Assembly (NCBI RefSeq): GCF_000974985.2
Contig: NZ_LAVA02000067.1
Coordinates: forward strand, 21,396-85,395
Direction: 5' to 3'
Length of the DNA stretch: 64,000 nt
Origin: Streptomyces mangrovisoli
GTDB taxonomy: Bacteria; Actinomycetota; Actinomycetes; Streptomycetales; Streptomycetaceae
The translations under genes and the position numbers were made by a program. This document shows positions 8,372 to 16,613 of the stretch, piece by piece; the first letter of the stretch is position 1, and the number at the start of each line of letters is the position of its first letter. Under the pieces are notes generated by a model. The model did no database searches, had not been told where the DNA came from, and saw only the letters and a program-made list of their open reading frames with translations.

Positions 8372-8390
8372 ACTTCCGTACAATGAAAGT
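8372..8390. promoter_or_regulatory. Candidate IclR operator in the IclR/CMD divergent promoter
   Basis: ACTTCC at 8372-8377 and GAAAGT at 8385-8390 form an imperfect inverted repeat (5 of 6) around GTACAAT. The TGAAAGTG octamer (8384-8391) matches the FAH and SDR promoter boxes. It sits between the divergent CMD and IclR genes. Confidence 0.45.
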
Positions 8391-8401
8391 GGTGGGGTTC
8401 G

Positions 8402-9253
8402 GTGCAGAGGACCCCCGCAGGAAGTGAGCCCCGAGTGCCGCCACGTGACGACGCCAGCGAGACCTTGGTCCCCGACGGCCCCGCCGCCAAGCGCAGCTAT
8501 CACGTCGAGGCCCTGGCCAAAGGGCTCCGGCTGCTCGGGCTGTTCTCCGAGAAGCGCCCGTCGATGAAGCTCACCGACATGGCGGCCGAGACGGCGATCC
8601 CGCTTCCCACGGCCTTCCGGATGGCCGCCACCCTGGTGACCGAAGGCTTTCTCGAACAACTCCCGGACGGGGCCTACCGTCCCGCCCCGAAGGTGCTCAC
8701 CCTCGGGTTCTCGGCGCTGCGCAGCATGGATCTCGTTGAGCTCGCCGACGGCCCGCTGCGCCGGCTCGCCGCGGCGACCGGGCAGACGGTGAACCTCGGC
8801 TCGCTCTCCGAGGACCGGGTGCTGTACCTGATCCGGCTGCGCAACAACGACCTGGTGACCGCCAACATCCAGGTCGGCTCGCGGCTCCCGGCCGTCGGCA
8901 CCTCCATCGGCAAGGTCCTCCTCGCCCACCTCGACGGCGAGGCCCTGGACGGGTGCGTGACGGAGAGATCGTTCGGCGGGACGACGGGCCCCAACGCGTT
9001 CAGGTCCCTCGCCGCGCTGCGGCCGGCGCTGGCCGAGATCCGCAAGCAGGGCTGGGCGATCCAGGACGAGGAACTCGCCTACGGGCTGCGGTCGGTGGCC
9101 GCGCCGGTCTTCGACGCCGCCGGGACGGCCGTGGCCGGGGTCAACGTCGCCGTGCCGGCGATGGAGTTCCCCGTCGAGCGCCTGCACGACGAACTGCGTC
9201 CCGCTCTGCTGGACGCCTGCCGCGAGATCACGCGACTGCTCGGGGGCGGCTGA
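8402..9253 (+). CDS. IclR family transcriptional regulator
   Basis: Up to 283 residues. An N-terminal winged helix-turn-helix (HVEALAKGLRLLGLF, then MKLTDMAAETAIPLPTAFRMAATLVTEGFLEQL) is followed by an IclR effector domain with LEDRVLYLIRLRNN-like and SIGKVLLAHLDGEAL segments, PAVGTS, and a C-terminal GVNVAVPAMEF. GTG 8402 is used here; GTG 8435 is an equally reasonable start with an AGGAA upstream. IclR proteins often control aromatic or organic-acid catabolism. This one is divergent from the CMD gene and flanked by the FAH operon and an SDR gene, whose promoters share its box. Confidence 0.9.
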   Translation: MQRTPAGSEPRVPPRDDASETLVPDGPAAKRSYHVEALAKGLRLLGLFSEKRPSMKLTDMAAETAIPLPTAFRMAATLVTEGFLEQLPDGAYRPAPKVLTLGFSALRSMDLVELADGPLRRLAAATGQTVNLGSLSEDRVLYLIRLRNNDLVTANIQVGSRLPAVGTSIGKVLLAHLDGEALDGCVTERSFGGTTGPNAFRSLAALRPALAEIRKQGWAIQDEELAYGLRSVAAPVFDAAGTAVAGVNVAVPAMEFPVERLHDELRPALLDACREITRLLGGG

Positions 9254-9306
9254 GGCCGCCGGGCCCGCGGGGCGGGGAGGGGGCACGGCGCTGTCGCTCC
9301 GCTCGT

Positions 9307-10068
9307 TCAGACAAGGGTCCGGCCGCCGTCCACGTACAGGACCTGCCCGGTGACGAAGGCCGCCTGACGCGAGGCGAGGAACAGCACCGCCCCGACGGCG
9401 TCCTGCGGCGTGCCCAGCCGCCCGGCCGGCACCAGACCCACCATCTCCTCCCGCATTCCCGGCTTGGCCAGGTACTCCTTGGTGAGCTCCGTCTCCGTGT
9501 AACCGGGCGCGACCGCGTTCACGGTCACCCCGTCGGCCGCCCACTCGCGGGCCATCACCTTCACCAGCTGGTCCAGGCCACCCTTGGTCGCCGCGTACGG
9601 AGCGTGATGCCGGTGCGCGAGCCGGGAGGAGACCGAGGAGAAGAACACCATGCTGCCCTGACCGGCCTCGCGCATGACGCGTCCGGCGGCCCGCCCGGCC
9701 CAGAACGCGCTCGACAGGTTCAGGGTGACGATCCGATCCCACACCTCGTCCGGCATGTCCAGGACAGGACGGCGGTCGTTCGTACCGACGGCGTGCACGA
9801 GGACGTCCAGCCCTCCGAGACCGTCCGCGGCCGCCGTCACCGCCTCCTCGCAGCCCGCCGAGGAGGCCACGTCCGCACAGACCGTCCGCAGGGCGGCGGA
9901 CGAGAGGGCCGAGTCCTCCCGCAGCGCCTTCAGCCTGGCCTCGTCCACATCGACCACCGCGACGCGCGCGCCCACCGCGGCCAGCTCCCGGACACAGGAC
10001 GCCCCCAGCCCTCCGGCGCCCAGGACGAGCGCCCGGCGGCCTCCAAGCCCCAACCAGTCCATCGGCAT
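9307..10068 (-). CDS. Short-chain dehydrogenase/reductase
   Basis: A 253-residue classical SDR. LGAGGLGAS near residue 17 is the cofactor turn, HAVGTN stands where NNAG is usual, and FFSSVSS plus PYAATKGG supply Ser, Tyr and Lys of the catalytic set. APGYTETEL and GQVLYVDGG are normal C-terminal landmarks. It is convergent with the IclR gene and has its own upstream region with an inverted repeat and the shared CACTTTCA box, so it is probably a separately transcribed member of the same regulon. Substrate unknown. Confidence 0.9.
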   Translation of the reverse strand: MPMDWLGLGGRRALVLGAGGLGASCVRELAAVGARVAVVDVDEARLKALREDSALSSAALRTVCADVASSAGCEEAVTAAADGLGGLDVLVHAVGTNDRRPVLDMPDEVWDRIVTLNLSSAFWAGRAAGRVMREAGQGSMVFFSSVSSRLAHRHHAPYAATKGGLDQLVKVMAREWAADGVTVNAVAPGYTETELTKEYLAKPGMREEMVGLVPAGRLGTPQDAVGAVLFLASRQAAFVTGQVLYVDGGRTLV

Positions 10069-10069
10069 C

Positions 10070-10095
10070 CTTTCGTCAGTCGAAAGCCACTTTCA
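10070..10095. promoter_or_regulatory. Inverted repeat and IclR-type box before the second SDR gene
   Basis: CTTTCG (10070-10075), TCAGT, CGAAAG (10081-10086) is a perfect inverted repeat starting 2 bp before the SDR start codon. CACTTTCA follows at 10088-10095, the reverse complement of the box at 7651 and 8384. The arrangement suggests repression by the IclR protein. Confidence 0.5.
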
Positions 10096-10374
10096 CAATC
10101 GCTTGGACGATAGACCGCGCCGCCGCCGGATGTCCACCGCCTCGAAGCTCTTGACCGCCTGCGCGCCCGTGGCTTGTCGGCTGAGGCGGCAGGGCGGTTC
10201 GGGCGCCGGCTCGCGTCATCCGCCTACTGATCAGGGGGCTCCGCCGCCGCGGGTGAGCCCGGGGCTCAGCGAGCACGCCGGCCAGGCGCCGGGGCCTGCA
10301 CTGCCGAGGCGGCAGGGATCTCGGAGAGCGAGTCGCCATGGCGTGACCGTTCTGCCCGGCGTAGAGTCCCGTCC

Positions 10375-10629
10375 GTGTCCACTCGCCTGGATCCGAACTG
10401 GGCCGTTCTTGCCAGTTGGGAGTCTGCCGACCGGTTCCGGTGCGTCGACATCTTCGCCCGTCCCGACGGGTCGTTCGGGTTCGAGGAATTCCGTTGCGAT
10501 CCCGAGGACATGGGAGCGTGGACGCCGGTGGCGTACTTCTCCGGTGCCACGTACGCCACCCGGGCCGATGCCGAACAAGCCGCCGAGCGGGCTGTGTCGT
10601 GGCTCGCTGACGAGCGCTCACAGGGCTGA
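10375..10629 (+). CDS. Small hypothetical protein (84 aa)
   Basis: A GTG-started frame encoding a compact, mildly acidic protein without membrane segments. It contains DPNWAVLASWESADRFRCVDIFARPDGSFGFEEFRCDPED, which reads like a small soluble beta-rich domain. No strong Shine-Dalgarno sequence is visible. It precedes another small gene on the same strand by 110 bp. No family is recognised. Confidence 0.6.
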   Translation: MSTRLDPNWAVLASWESADRFRCVDIFARPDGSFGFEEFRCDPEDMGAWTPVAYFSGATYATRADAEQAAERAVSWLADERSQG

Positions 10630-10739
10630 TTCCGCTGGGGCTGAGGGCCGCCGCGCACGCGGGTTCGCCGGCGGAACCTCAGGAGGTGAGGTCCACTCCG
10701 GGCTCAGCCCCATGTTTTGTCGGCAGGTGCGGCGATGAT

Positions 10740-11219
10740 GTGCGGGTGTTCTACGAAGATCTCAGCGAGTACACCTATCAGGACGAGGATGCCTTCGGTG
10801 ACAGGGAGTCCTTCTACGAGCTCTGGTATCGCCCTCAGTACATCCGCCTGAATGTCGGATGGCTGGCGGCAGGCAAGCCGTACTCGACAGGGCCCGTTCC
10901 CGCGGGCTTCGTGGAGAAGTTGCAGGCCATCCAGCATGTTCAGTGGATGAACGTCTGCCTCGGTGTCCACGCATGCGACCTGTGTCCTGAGGTCGAGGCT
11001 CCGGAAGGAAATGGGGAGGTGCGGATCCCGGGCGAGGTCGGCATCGCCTACGCCGCCCCGTTCCTGGTCACCCACTACATCACCGTGCACGGTTACCGAC
11101 CGCCGGAGGCTTTCGTCGACGCCGTGCTCGCCGTCGACCTCGACGTGTGGGCGGCCGCCCGGTGGCCTGACGTGCCCTTCCCCTGGGTCCCGGAAGACGC
11201 CGAACGCCTCACGGAGTAG
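10740..11219 (+). CDS. Conserved hypothetical protein with a CxxC motif
   Basis: About 159 residues from GTG 10740 (GTG 10746 also possible). The N-terminus VFYEDLSEYTYQDED, the centre RLNVGWL, GPVPAGFVEKL, HACDLCPE (a CxxC pair), GEVRIPG and the end YAAPFLVTHYITVHGYRPPEAFVDAVL are clear conserved-looking blocks. They resemble a family of uncharacterised Streptomyces proteins that I know only as hypothetical. A single CxxC could bind metal or act in redox, but one pair alone is not evidence for either. The reading frame extends upstream to 10686 without a better start. Confidence 0.72.
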   Translation: MRVFYEDLSEYTYQDEDAFGDRESFYELWYRPQYIRLNVGWLAAGKPYSTGPVPAGFVEKLQAIQHVQWMNVCLGVHACDLCPEVEAPEGNGEVRIPGEVGIAYAAPFLVTHYITVHGYRPPEAFVDAVLAVDLDVWAAARWPDVPFPWVPEDAERLTE

Positions 11220-11381
11220 ATGCAAACGATCTCCACCAGAGCAGCCAAGGCCGGATCGAAGTGACAGTTACCGGCTGGCGGAAGATGCAGACCCTCCTGC
11301 CGAAGTGGGTCTCGATCGCGTGGTCTTGATGACGACGACCCCAAAAGGGCAGGCGCGACGGCACACCCGCATGAGGCGCCG

Positions 11382-13895
11382 CTACCAGCGCATGCCGAGA
11401 GCATCGAGGTCGGCCCGCCGCTCCGTGCTCAACTTCTCTGCTCGGCGGCGGGTGTTGTCCACGAACGCGCCCAGCTTCACGGCATGCTCCTGGCCCCCGT
11501 CGCCCTCATCCGTCGTGATCAGTTCGACGTGGGTTCGGGCCGGGTGCAGGTGTCCTTCGCGGGAGTGGAACTGCCGGGCGGCGGCGATGTTGAGGGCCCA
11601 GCGTGCGTCCTGGGAACGGGCCACCGGCCGTGTCGGCCCGCCCTCGTCGGGATCGACACCGACGGTCTCCAGGAGATACCGCTGCGCCCGCACCAACTGG
11701 TCCCACGCGGCGCGCTGGGCGGAGATCCAGGCTCCCAGGTCTTCGCCCTGCACGATCACCTCACCCGGCATCGACGGCAGGGCGCCCCCGGCCTTCACGT
11801 GGGCGAGCGTCAGCCTGTAGTTGCGCTGCCAGGAGATGTCCCATTCAGGGGCCCACCCAGGGTCGATCTCGTTGAGCGCCTCCGCGCGTTCCTGCGAGAG
11901 CTCTCCGGCGTAGGAGACGCCTTCCTCTCCGTCGGCGCGGCGTTGGTCATTCTCACGGGCTCTGCGGGCCGCGGCCCGGGCGTTCTTGGCGAACACGCCG
12001 ATGGCCATCCCCTCCCACACGGCCGTGGTCGGCGGGAGGAAGTGCTGGTGGACGGCCGCGTAGGAGCGGGCGACGGCGAGGCCGGCGTCCCATGCGGAGG
12101 CGTGGACCGACCACACCATCCCCAGAGCCTCCAACTCCGCGACACGGGAGGCATCGAGCCCACCGGCCGCGTAGTAACGCCTCACATCGGCGATCCAGAC
12201 CCCCAGCGGATGATCAGCTGGAGACCAGTCACCAGGCGTTCGATACGTGTACGGCACCCGCAGCTCACTGTTCCCGGTCTCCTTCAGCCACCGGGTGGCG
12301 GCCTCGATCCCGCGCCGCCAGTACGCCATCTCGGGATCGATCACCCGCAGGCGCACGAACTGCGCGAGCACGGCCGGGTCGCGTTCCTCGGTGAACCGCA
12401 GCACCCCGGCCGCCCGCGCCGAAACGCCTTCCGCCTCATCGTCTGCGACGCTGAGGAACTGATCCTCGCCGTCCTCCGAAGGCTCAGCGCCCTCCCCTTC
12501 AGGTAGCGGGCGGCTATTGCGCAGCCGGGGATCCGCGAGCGCCTCGATGACGTCCGCGTCGTGCGCCCTGAGGGCGCCGAGGATCTTGGAGAGGTCGTCG
12601 TAGGCCCGTGAAGTGAGCATCCCGTCCGGACTCTCACCCGGCCCGAGGAACACCGGCACGACCAAGGTCGCGAGCTTCCCGCGGTCCGGCCGCAACCGCA
12701 GTGCCCGGCCGACCATCTGCACGATGTCGATCATCGACCCCCGTGCGTCCGAGAAGAGCACCGCGTCACATTCCGCGGTGTCGACCCCTTCACCGAGAAC
12801 CCGGACCGAGCTCAACACCCGCAATTCAGCACGCAGATCACGCCCCGCATACTCGGGACCGCCGAGGAAATCGGAGGCGAACTCGTCGAGCACCGCCCGT
12901 CGGTGGCCGGGGGAGTGCTCCCCGTAGAGCCAGTCCGCCCACACCTGCTCCACGGGCGGGTAGGCGTCGGGATCCTCCTCGGCCAAGCGGGCTGCGACGG
13001 CCGGTACCGAGGCGGCCATGGCTTCCGCCTCCTGGACCCGGCTGTGGAACGACAGCACCCGCCGGAACCGTTCGGTCGCGGCCGCATGCATGAGACCCGT
13101 CTGTACGGCGGCCAGGCGTGCGCCGCGCACCACGTCCGACGCCGGTTCCTCGCCGGTCAGGGCGGCGTAGAGGTCGGGGTCGCGGATGTCGAGGCAGAGC
13201 ACCTGGTAGGGGGCGACGATGCCCCGGCTGATCGCCTCGGACAGCGTCAGCCTGTAGGCCACCGGGCCGAACACGGGCGAGTCGTCCTCCATGGACGCCA
13301 CCAGCCGCGGCCGCTCACCCTCCGCCTCCCACACCCGCGCGGTCGCCGTCATGTACAGCCGACGCTCCGCCGGAATCCTCGACTGGTCGTGCACCGCGGC
13401 CCAGGGCTTCAGGCCGTCACCGCTCGTCCGGTGGGCCTCGTCCACGACCATGAGGCTCCACACCCCCAACCCCGCGGCGTGAGCGCGTTGCAGGACACCT
13501 AGCCCCACGGAGGCGTACGTGGCGAACACCGTCACCGTCCCCACCCCGGACGTCCACGCCACCAGTTCATCCGGGTCGGTCGTGCACGGCAGACCCCCGC
13601 TCTCCTCCGCCCGCAACGAGCACACCCCGATCATGGCGCCGCCCCGACCCGCGGCGCGCCACGCGCCCGCCGTCTGCGTCAGCAGATCCAGCGTCGGCAC
13701 CAGCACCAGAACCTGACGGGCCGAAAGACGATGCGCGCACTCCGCGCCGACCAGCGTCTTGCCCGAGCCGGTCGCGGCGACGACCTGGGTCCGCAGACCC
13801 TCCGGCGGCATGAGCCCGCCCGGCGGGGTTCCGAGAATGCGCACGACGTTCTCGACCGCCTCCGACTGATGCGGACGCAATTCCATCCGGGCCAC
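11382..13895 (-). CDS. DEAD/DEAH-box helicase with helicase-associated repeats
   Basis: An 837-residue superfamily 2 helicase. Motif I ATGSGKT is at about 41-47, motif II DEAH at 152-155, motif III MTAT after RRLY, and motif VI QMVGRALRLRP in the second RecA-like domain. Residues from about 540 to the end contain repeated Trp-rich modules (WRRGIEAATRWLKETG, WISAQRAAWDQLVRAQ, LDALGMRW) typical of helicase-associated (HA) domains of actinobacterial proteins. The start is GTG 13895 or ATG 13886. Such helicases are common on Streptomyces plasmids and chromosome ends. It is convergent with the small genes to its left and divergent from the MOSC gene. DNA remodelling is likely; the exact role is unknown. 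Confidence 0.9.
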   Translation of the reverse strand: MARMELRPHQSEAVENVVRILGTPPGGLMPPEGLRTQVVAATGSGKTLVGAECAHRLSARQVLVLVPTLDLLTQTAGAWRAAGRGGAMIGVCSLRAEESGGLPCTTDPDELVAWTSGVGTVTVFATYASVGLGVLQRAHAAGLGVWSLMVVDEAHRTSGDGLKPWAAVHDQSRIPAERRLYMTATARVWEAEGERPRLVASMEDDSPVFGPVAYRLTLSEAISRGIVAPYQVLCLDIRDPDLYAALTGEEPASDVVRGARLAAVQTGLMHAAATERFRRVLSFHSRVQEAEAMAASVPAVAARLAEEDPDAYPPVEQVWADWLYGEHSPGHRRAVLDEFASDFLGGPEYAGRDLRAELRVLSSVRVLGEGVDTAECDAVLFSDARGSMIDIVQMVGRALRLRPDRGKLATLVVPVFLGPGESPDGMLTSRAYDDLSKILGALRAHDADVIEALADPRLRNSRPLPEGEGAEPSEDGEDQFLSVADDEAEGVSARAAGVLRFTEERDPAVLAQFVRLRVIDPEMAYWRRGIEAATRWLKETGNSELRVPYTYRTPGDWSPADHPLGVWIADVRRYYAAGGLDASRVAELEALGMVWSVHASAWDAGLAVARSYAAVHQHFLPPTTAVWEGMAIGVFAKNARAAARRARENDQRRADGEEGVSYAGELSQERAEALNEIDPGWAPEWDISWQRNYRLTLAHVKAGGALPSMPGEVIVQGEDLGAWISAQRAAWDQLVRAQRYLLETVGVDPDEGGPTRPVARSQDARWALNIAAARQFHSREGHLHPARTHVELITTDEGDGGQEHAVKLGAFVDNTRRRAEKLSTERRADLDALGMRW

Positions 13896-14097
13896 GAGAC
13901 CTCACATCCCTCACGTTGGGGGAAATGCTAGGCAGTGACCGCCCCCGGCACGCTCACCCGGGGTGCTTCGCCGTGATCGGGTGTCGGCGGCGGCAGCGAG
14001 GCCGCCGTGCGTCAGCCGATCCATCTCGGCGACCGCGCGCCGGAGTTCGAAGGCCTCTACGACGAGCCGCTCTGCGTCCGACCGTCATAATCGATCG

Positions 14098-14943
14098 ATG
14101 GGGACTGTGGCAGCGCTCTATCGCTATTCGGTGAAGTCCATGCTGGGGGAGTCCCTGCCGGCCGCGGCCGTCACGGAATCGGGCTTCCATGGCGACCGCG
14201 TGTACGCCGTGCTCGACGGGACAGGGGCGGTGGGCAGTGCCAAACACCCCCGCAAATGGGGTGAGTTGCTGCGTTGCCGGAGCCGGCTCGACGACTCCGG
14301 AGCGGCGCGGGTCGTTCTGCCCGACGGGGCGGCGTTCTCGGTGGAGGACCCCGAACTGGACGAGCGACTGTCCAAGTTGCTGGGCCGCCAGGCATTCGTC
14401 TCTGCTGCCGTACCGGAACACAGCAGACTGGAGCGTGCCGTACCGGACTACGAAGGCGGTGTGCCGGAGGTGGTGCGAAGGACCGCCGAGGCCGACTCCA
14501 CCGGGGCGACCATCACCACGGGCAGCGTGGCTCCCGGCACGTTCTTCGACTTCGGACGGATCCACCTGGTCACGACGGCGTCCCTGGACCGGATGCGGAC
14601 CGTGTACCCCGCCGGGGACTTCGACGCGCGCCGCTTCCGGCCGAACCTGGTGGTGGACACCGATCACGGGCCGGGCTTCCCCGAGGACGCCTGGCTGGGA
14701 TCGCGTCTGCGCGTGGGTGAGGCGTTGTTCCGGGTCGTGGTGCCCACGCCGCGCTGCGTGGTACCCACGCTGGGCCATGACGAACTACCGCCGGACCACG
14801 GCATCATGCGTGCGGTTGCCCGCGACCACCGTGTTCCGGTCCTCGACCTGGGCCGGCTCTCGTGCCTCGGCGTGTACCTCGACGTCCTCGAAGCGGGGAC
14901 GGTTCGGCTGGGCGACGCGATCACCTTGCAGGGGGATGCCTGA
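14098..14943 (+). CDS. MOSC domain-containing protein
   Basis: A 281-residue protein with an N-terminal MOSC beta-barrel domain (VAALYRYSVKSMLGE) and a C-terminal MOSC domain ending GVYLDVLEAGTVRLGD. The conserved Cys lies in PTPRCVVPTLG. MOSC proteins handle molybdenum-cofactor sulfur or act as molybdoenzyme components reducing N-hydroxylated compounds. The upstream frame is open to 13963, but ATG 14098 begins the natural domain. There is no neighbouring molybdenum gene, so its role here is open. Confidence 0.88.
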   Translation: MGTVAALYRYSVKSMLGESLPAAAVTESGFHGDRVYAVLDGTGAVGSAKHPRKWGELLRCRSRLDDSGAARVVLPDGAAFSVEDPELDERLSKLLGRQAFVSAAVPEHSRLERAVPDYEGGVPEVVRRTAEADSTGATITTGSVAPGTFFDFGRIHLVTTASLDRMRTVYPAGDFDARRFRPNLVVDTDHGPGFPEDAWLGSRLRVGEALFRVVVPTPRCVVPTLGHDELPPDHGIMRAVARDHRVPVLDLGRLSCLGVYLDVLEAGTVRLGDAITLQGDA

Positions 14944-15131
14944 CCGGGACGGGCGTGCCTGTCCGACAACCCGGCGACGGGCGGCGCCCAGCCGGTGTCG
15001 TCTCGGTGCCGTCGTGGGGCGGGCGGCCGTTGCTGCCGTGACGCCTTGACGCGGACGATGCCGTGGCGCACGCGCAGCCGGGCGGGTCGCGGTTTCCGGC
15101 GGCTTCGTAACAGGGTCGGCCAGGTGGAGGC

Positions 15132-16613
15132 TCACCTGTCGGCCGCGGGGGCTCCGGGTGGTGTGAGTGTTTGCCGGCGGCGTTCGAACAGCTCGCTGTA
15201 CGCGCCGAGTTCGGCTGGCCCGATGCTTCTGCGGTACTGGCCGGTGATTCCCTCAAGGGCGAGGTCTTCGCAGATCAGGGCGGCGTCGGGCGCTTCCGTC
15301 GCTTCACGGTGCCTGGTCCACACGTCGTAGATGCGGAACTGCAGGAGGTAGCGGGCCAGCGTCTTGGCCTGGATGGGGTGCCCCGACCGGCTCAGCGTTC
15401 CGTGCGCGGCCAGGTGTGCCGCGAGGTCGCTGGGTGTGGGCTCTTGTCCGTGGCGCCGACGGTAGTCGGACCAGGCGAGGTAGTAGTGGTCGACCGCGGT
15501 GAGTCTGTTCCGGTGAGTGTTCCGGCCGTTGGCCGCGCGGTCCCGCCGGACGGAGTCTTTGGGCGCATCTTCCTCCCGGTGGGCCGTGCCCATCGCTGGG
15601 CTGGTGTCGCCGGGTACAGGAGCGGGAATGCGCCCTGCATTTGCTGATTCAGAGGCGGCGTCGGACATCGGCGCGGGGACGGGTTGCGGCGCTCCAGCGC
15701 TGTTCGCGGCTGCCGTGCGTCCCTGTTCTGGCGTATCCGTGAGGGGGATGCCGTAGCGGGCGAGCCGGAGCGGCATCAGGGACTCGACGGGTGCTTTGCG
15801 GCGCCAGGCGCGGCCGAAGTGGGAGTGCAGGCGCGCCTGGTAGACGAGACGTTCCTGCTCCAGTTTGATGACCTGTTCGTAGGAGCGCAGTTCCCACAGC
15901 TTCATCCGGCGCCAGAGCAGGAAGGTGGGGATCGGGGAGAGCAGCCAGCGGGTGATCCGCACGCCCTCCATGTGCTTGTCGGCGGTGATGTCCGCGATCC
16001 GCCCGATGGCGTGCCGGGCGGCCTCGACGGCGACGACGAACAGCATGGGGATCACCGCGTGCATGCCGACGCCGAGCGGGTCGGGCCAGGCGGCGGCGCC
16101 GTTGAAGGCGATCGTCGCCGCCGTGAGCACCCAGGCGGTCTGGCGCAGCAGGGGGAAGGGGATGCGGATCCAGGTCAGCAGCAGGTCGAGCGCGAGCAGC
16201 ACACAGATGCCCGCGTCGATGCCGATCGGGAACACGTACGCGAAGTCCCCGAAGCCCTTCTTCAGGGCCAGTGCCCGGACGGCCGCGTACGACCCGGCGA
16301 AGCCGATACCGGCCGTCACCGTCGTACCGGCCGTGATGAGTCCGACCAGGACGCGCTGTACGCGCCCGGCAGGCTTTCTGAAGTGCGGCTCCTGCGCCGC
16401 GACCGGCGTGGCCGGCCGGGTGTGTGCAGGGGGAAGAAGCCAGGCCGTCGGTGTCCCGGTCCGTGGGGCGGCCGTGGGTGACGTCGGAGCGGGAAGTGGT
16501 GCCGCTGCGTCCGGAGCGGGGGAGCGGGGACTCGCGGGAGGCTGGTGTTCCGGGGCGAACCGGGATGGCGCGTCGTGCGGCGGCGTACGACCGTTGACGC
16601 GCTGCGCGGTCAT
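15132..16613 (-). CDS. DUF2637 (SpdB-like) membrane protein, plasmid-spread type
   Basis: A 493-residue protein. A Pro/Ala-rich N-terminus (1-75) precedes four predicted membrane segments at about 87-107, 125-148, 155-175 and 183-203, including the DUF2637 signature FAYVFPIGIDAGICVLLALDLL and VVAVEAARH. A long cytoplasmic C-terminus follows, with a helical region around KTLARYLLQFRIYDVW. DUF2637 proteins include SpdB of Streptomyces plasmids, linked to intramycelial plasmid spread. The ATG overlaps the stop of the BTAD gene (ATGA), and it is the last gene of the conjugation locus. Confidence 0.85.
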   Translation of the reverse strand: MTAQRVNGRTPPHDAPSRFAPEHQPPASPRSPAPDAAAPLPAPTSPTAAPRTGTPTAWLLPPAHTRPATPVAAQEPHFRKPAGRVQRVLVGLITAGTTVTAGIGFAGSYAAVRALALKKGFGDFAYVFPIGIDAGICVLLALDLLLTWIRIPFPLLRQTAWVLTAATIAFNGAAAWPDPLGVGMHAVIPMLFVVAVEAARHAIGRIADITADKHMEGVRITRWLLSPIPTFLLWRRMKLWELRSYEQVIKLEQERLVYQARLHSHFGRAWRRKAPVESLMPLRLARYGIPLTDTPEQGRTAAANSAGAPQPVPAPMSDAASESANAGRIPAPVPGDTSPAMGTAHREEDAPKDSVRRDRAANGRNTHRNRLTAVDHYYLAWSDYRRRHGQEPTPSDLAAHLAAHGTLSRSGHPIQAKTLARYLLQFRIYDVWTRHREATEAPDAALICEDLALEGITGQYRRSIGPAELGAYSELFERRRQTLTPPGAPAADR

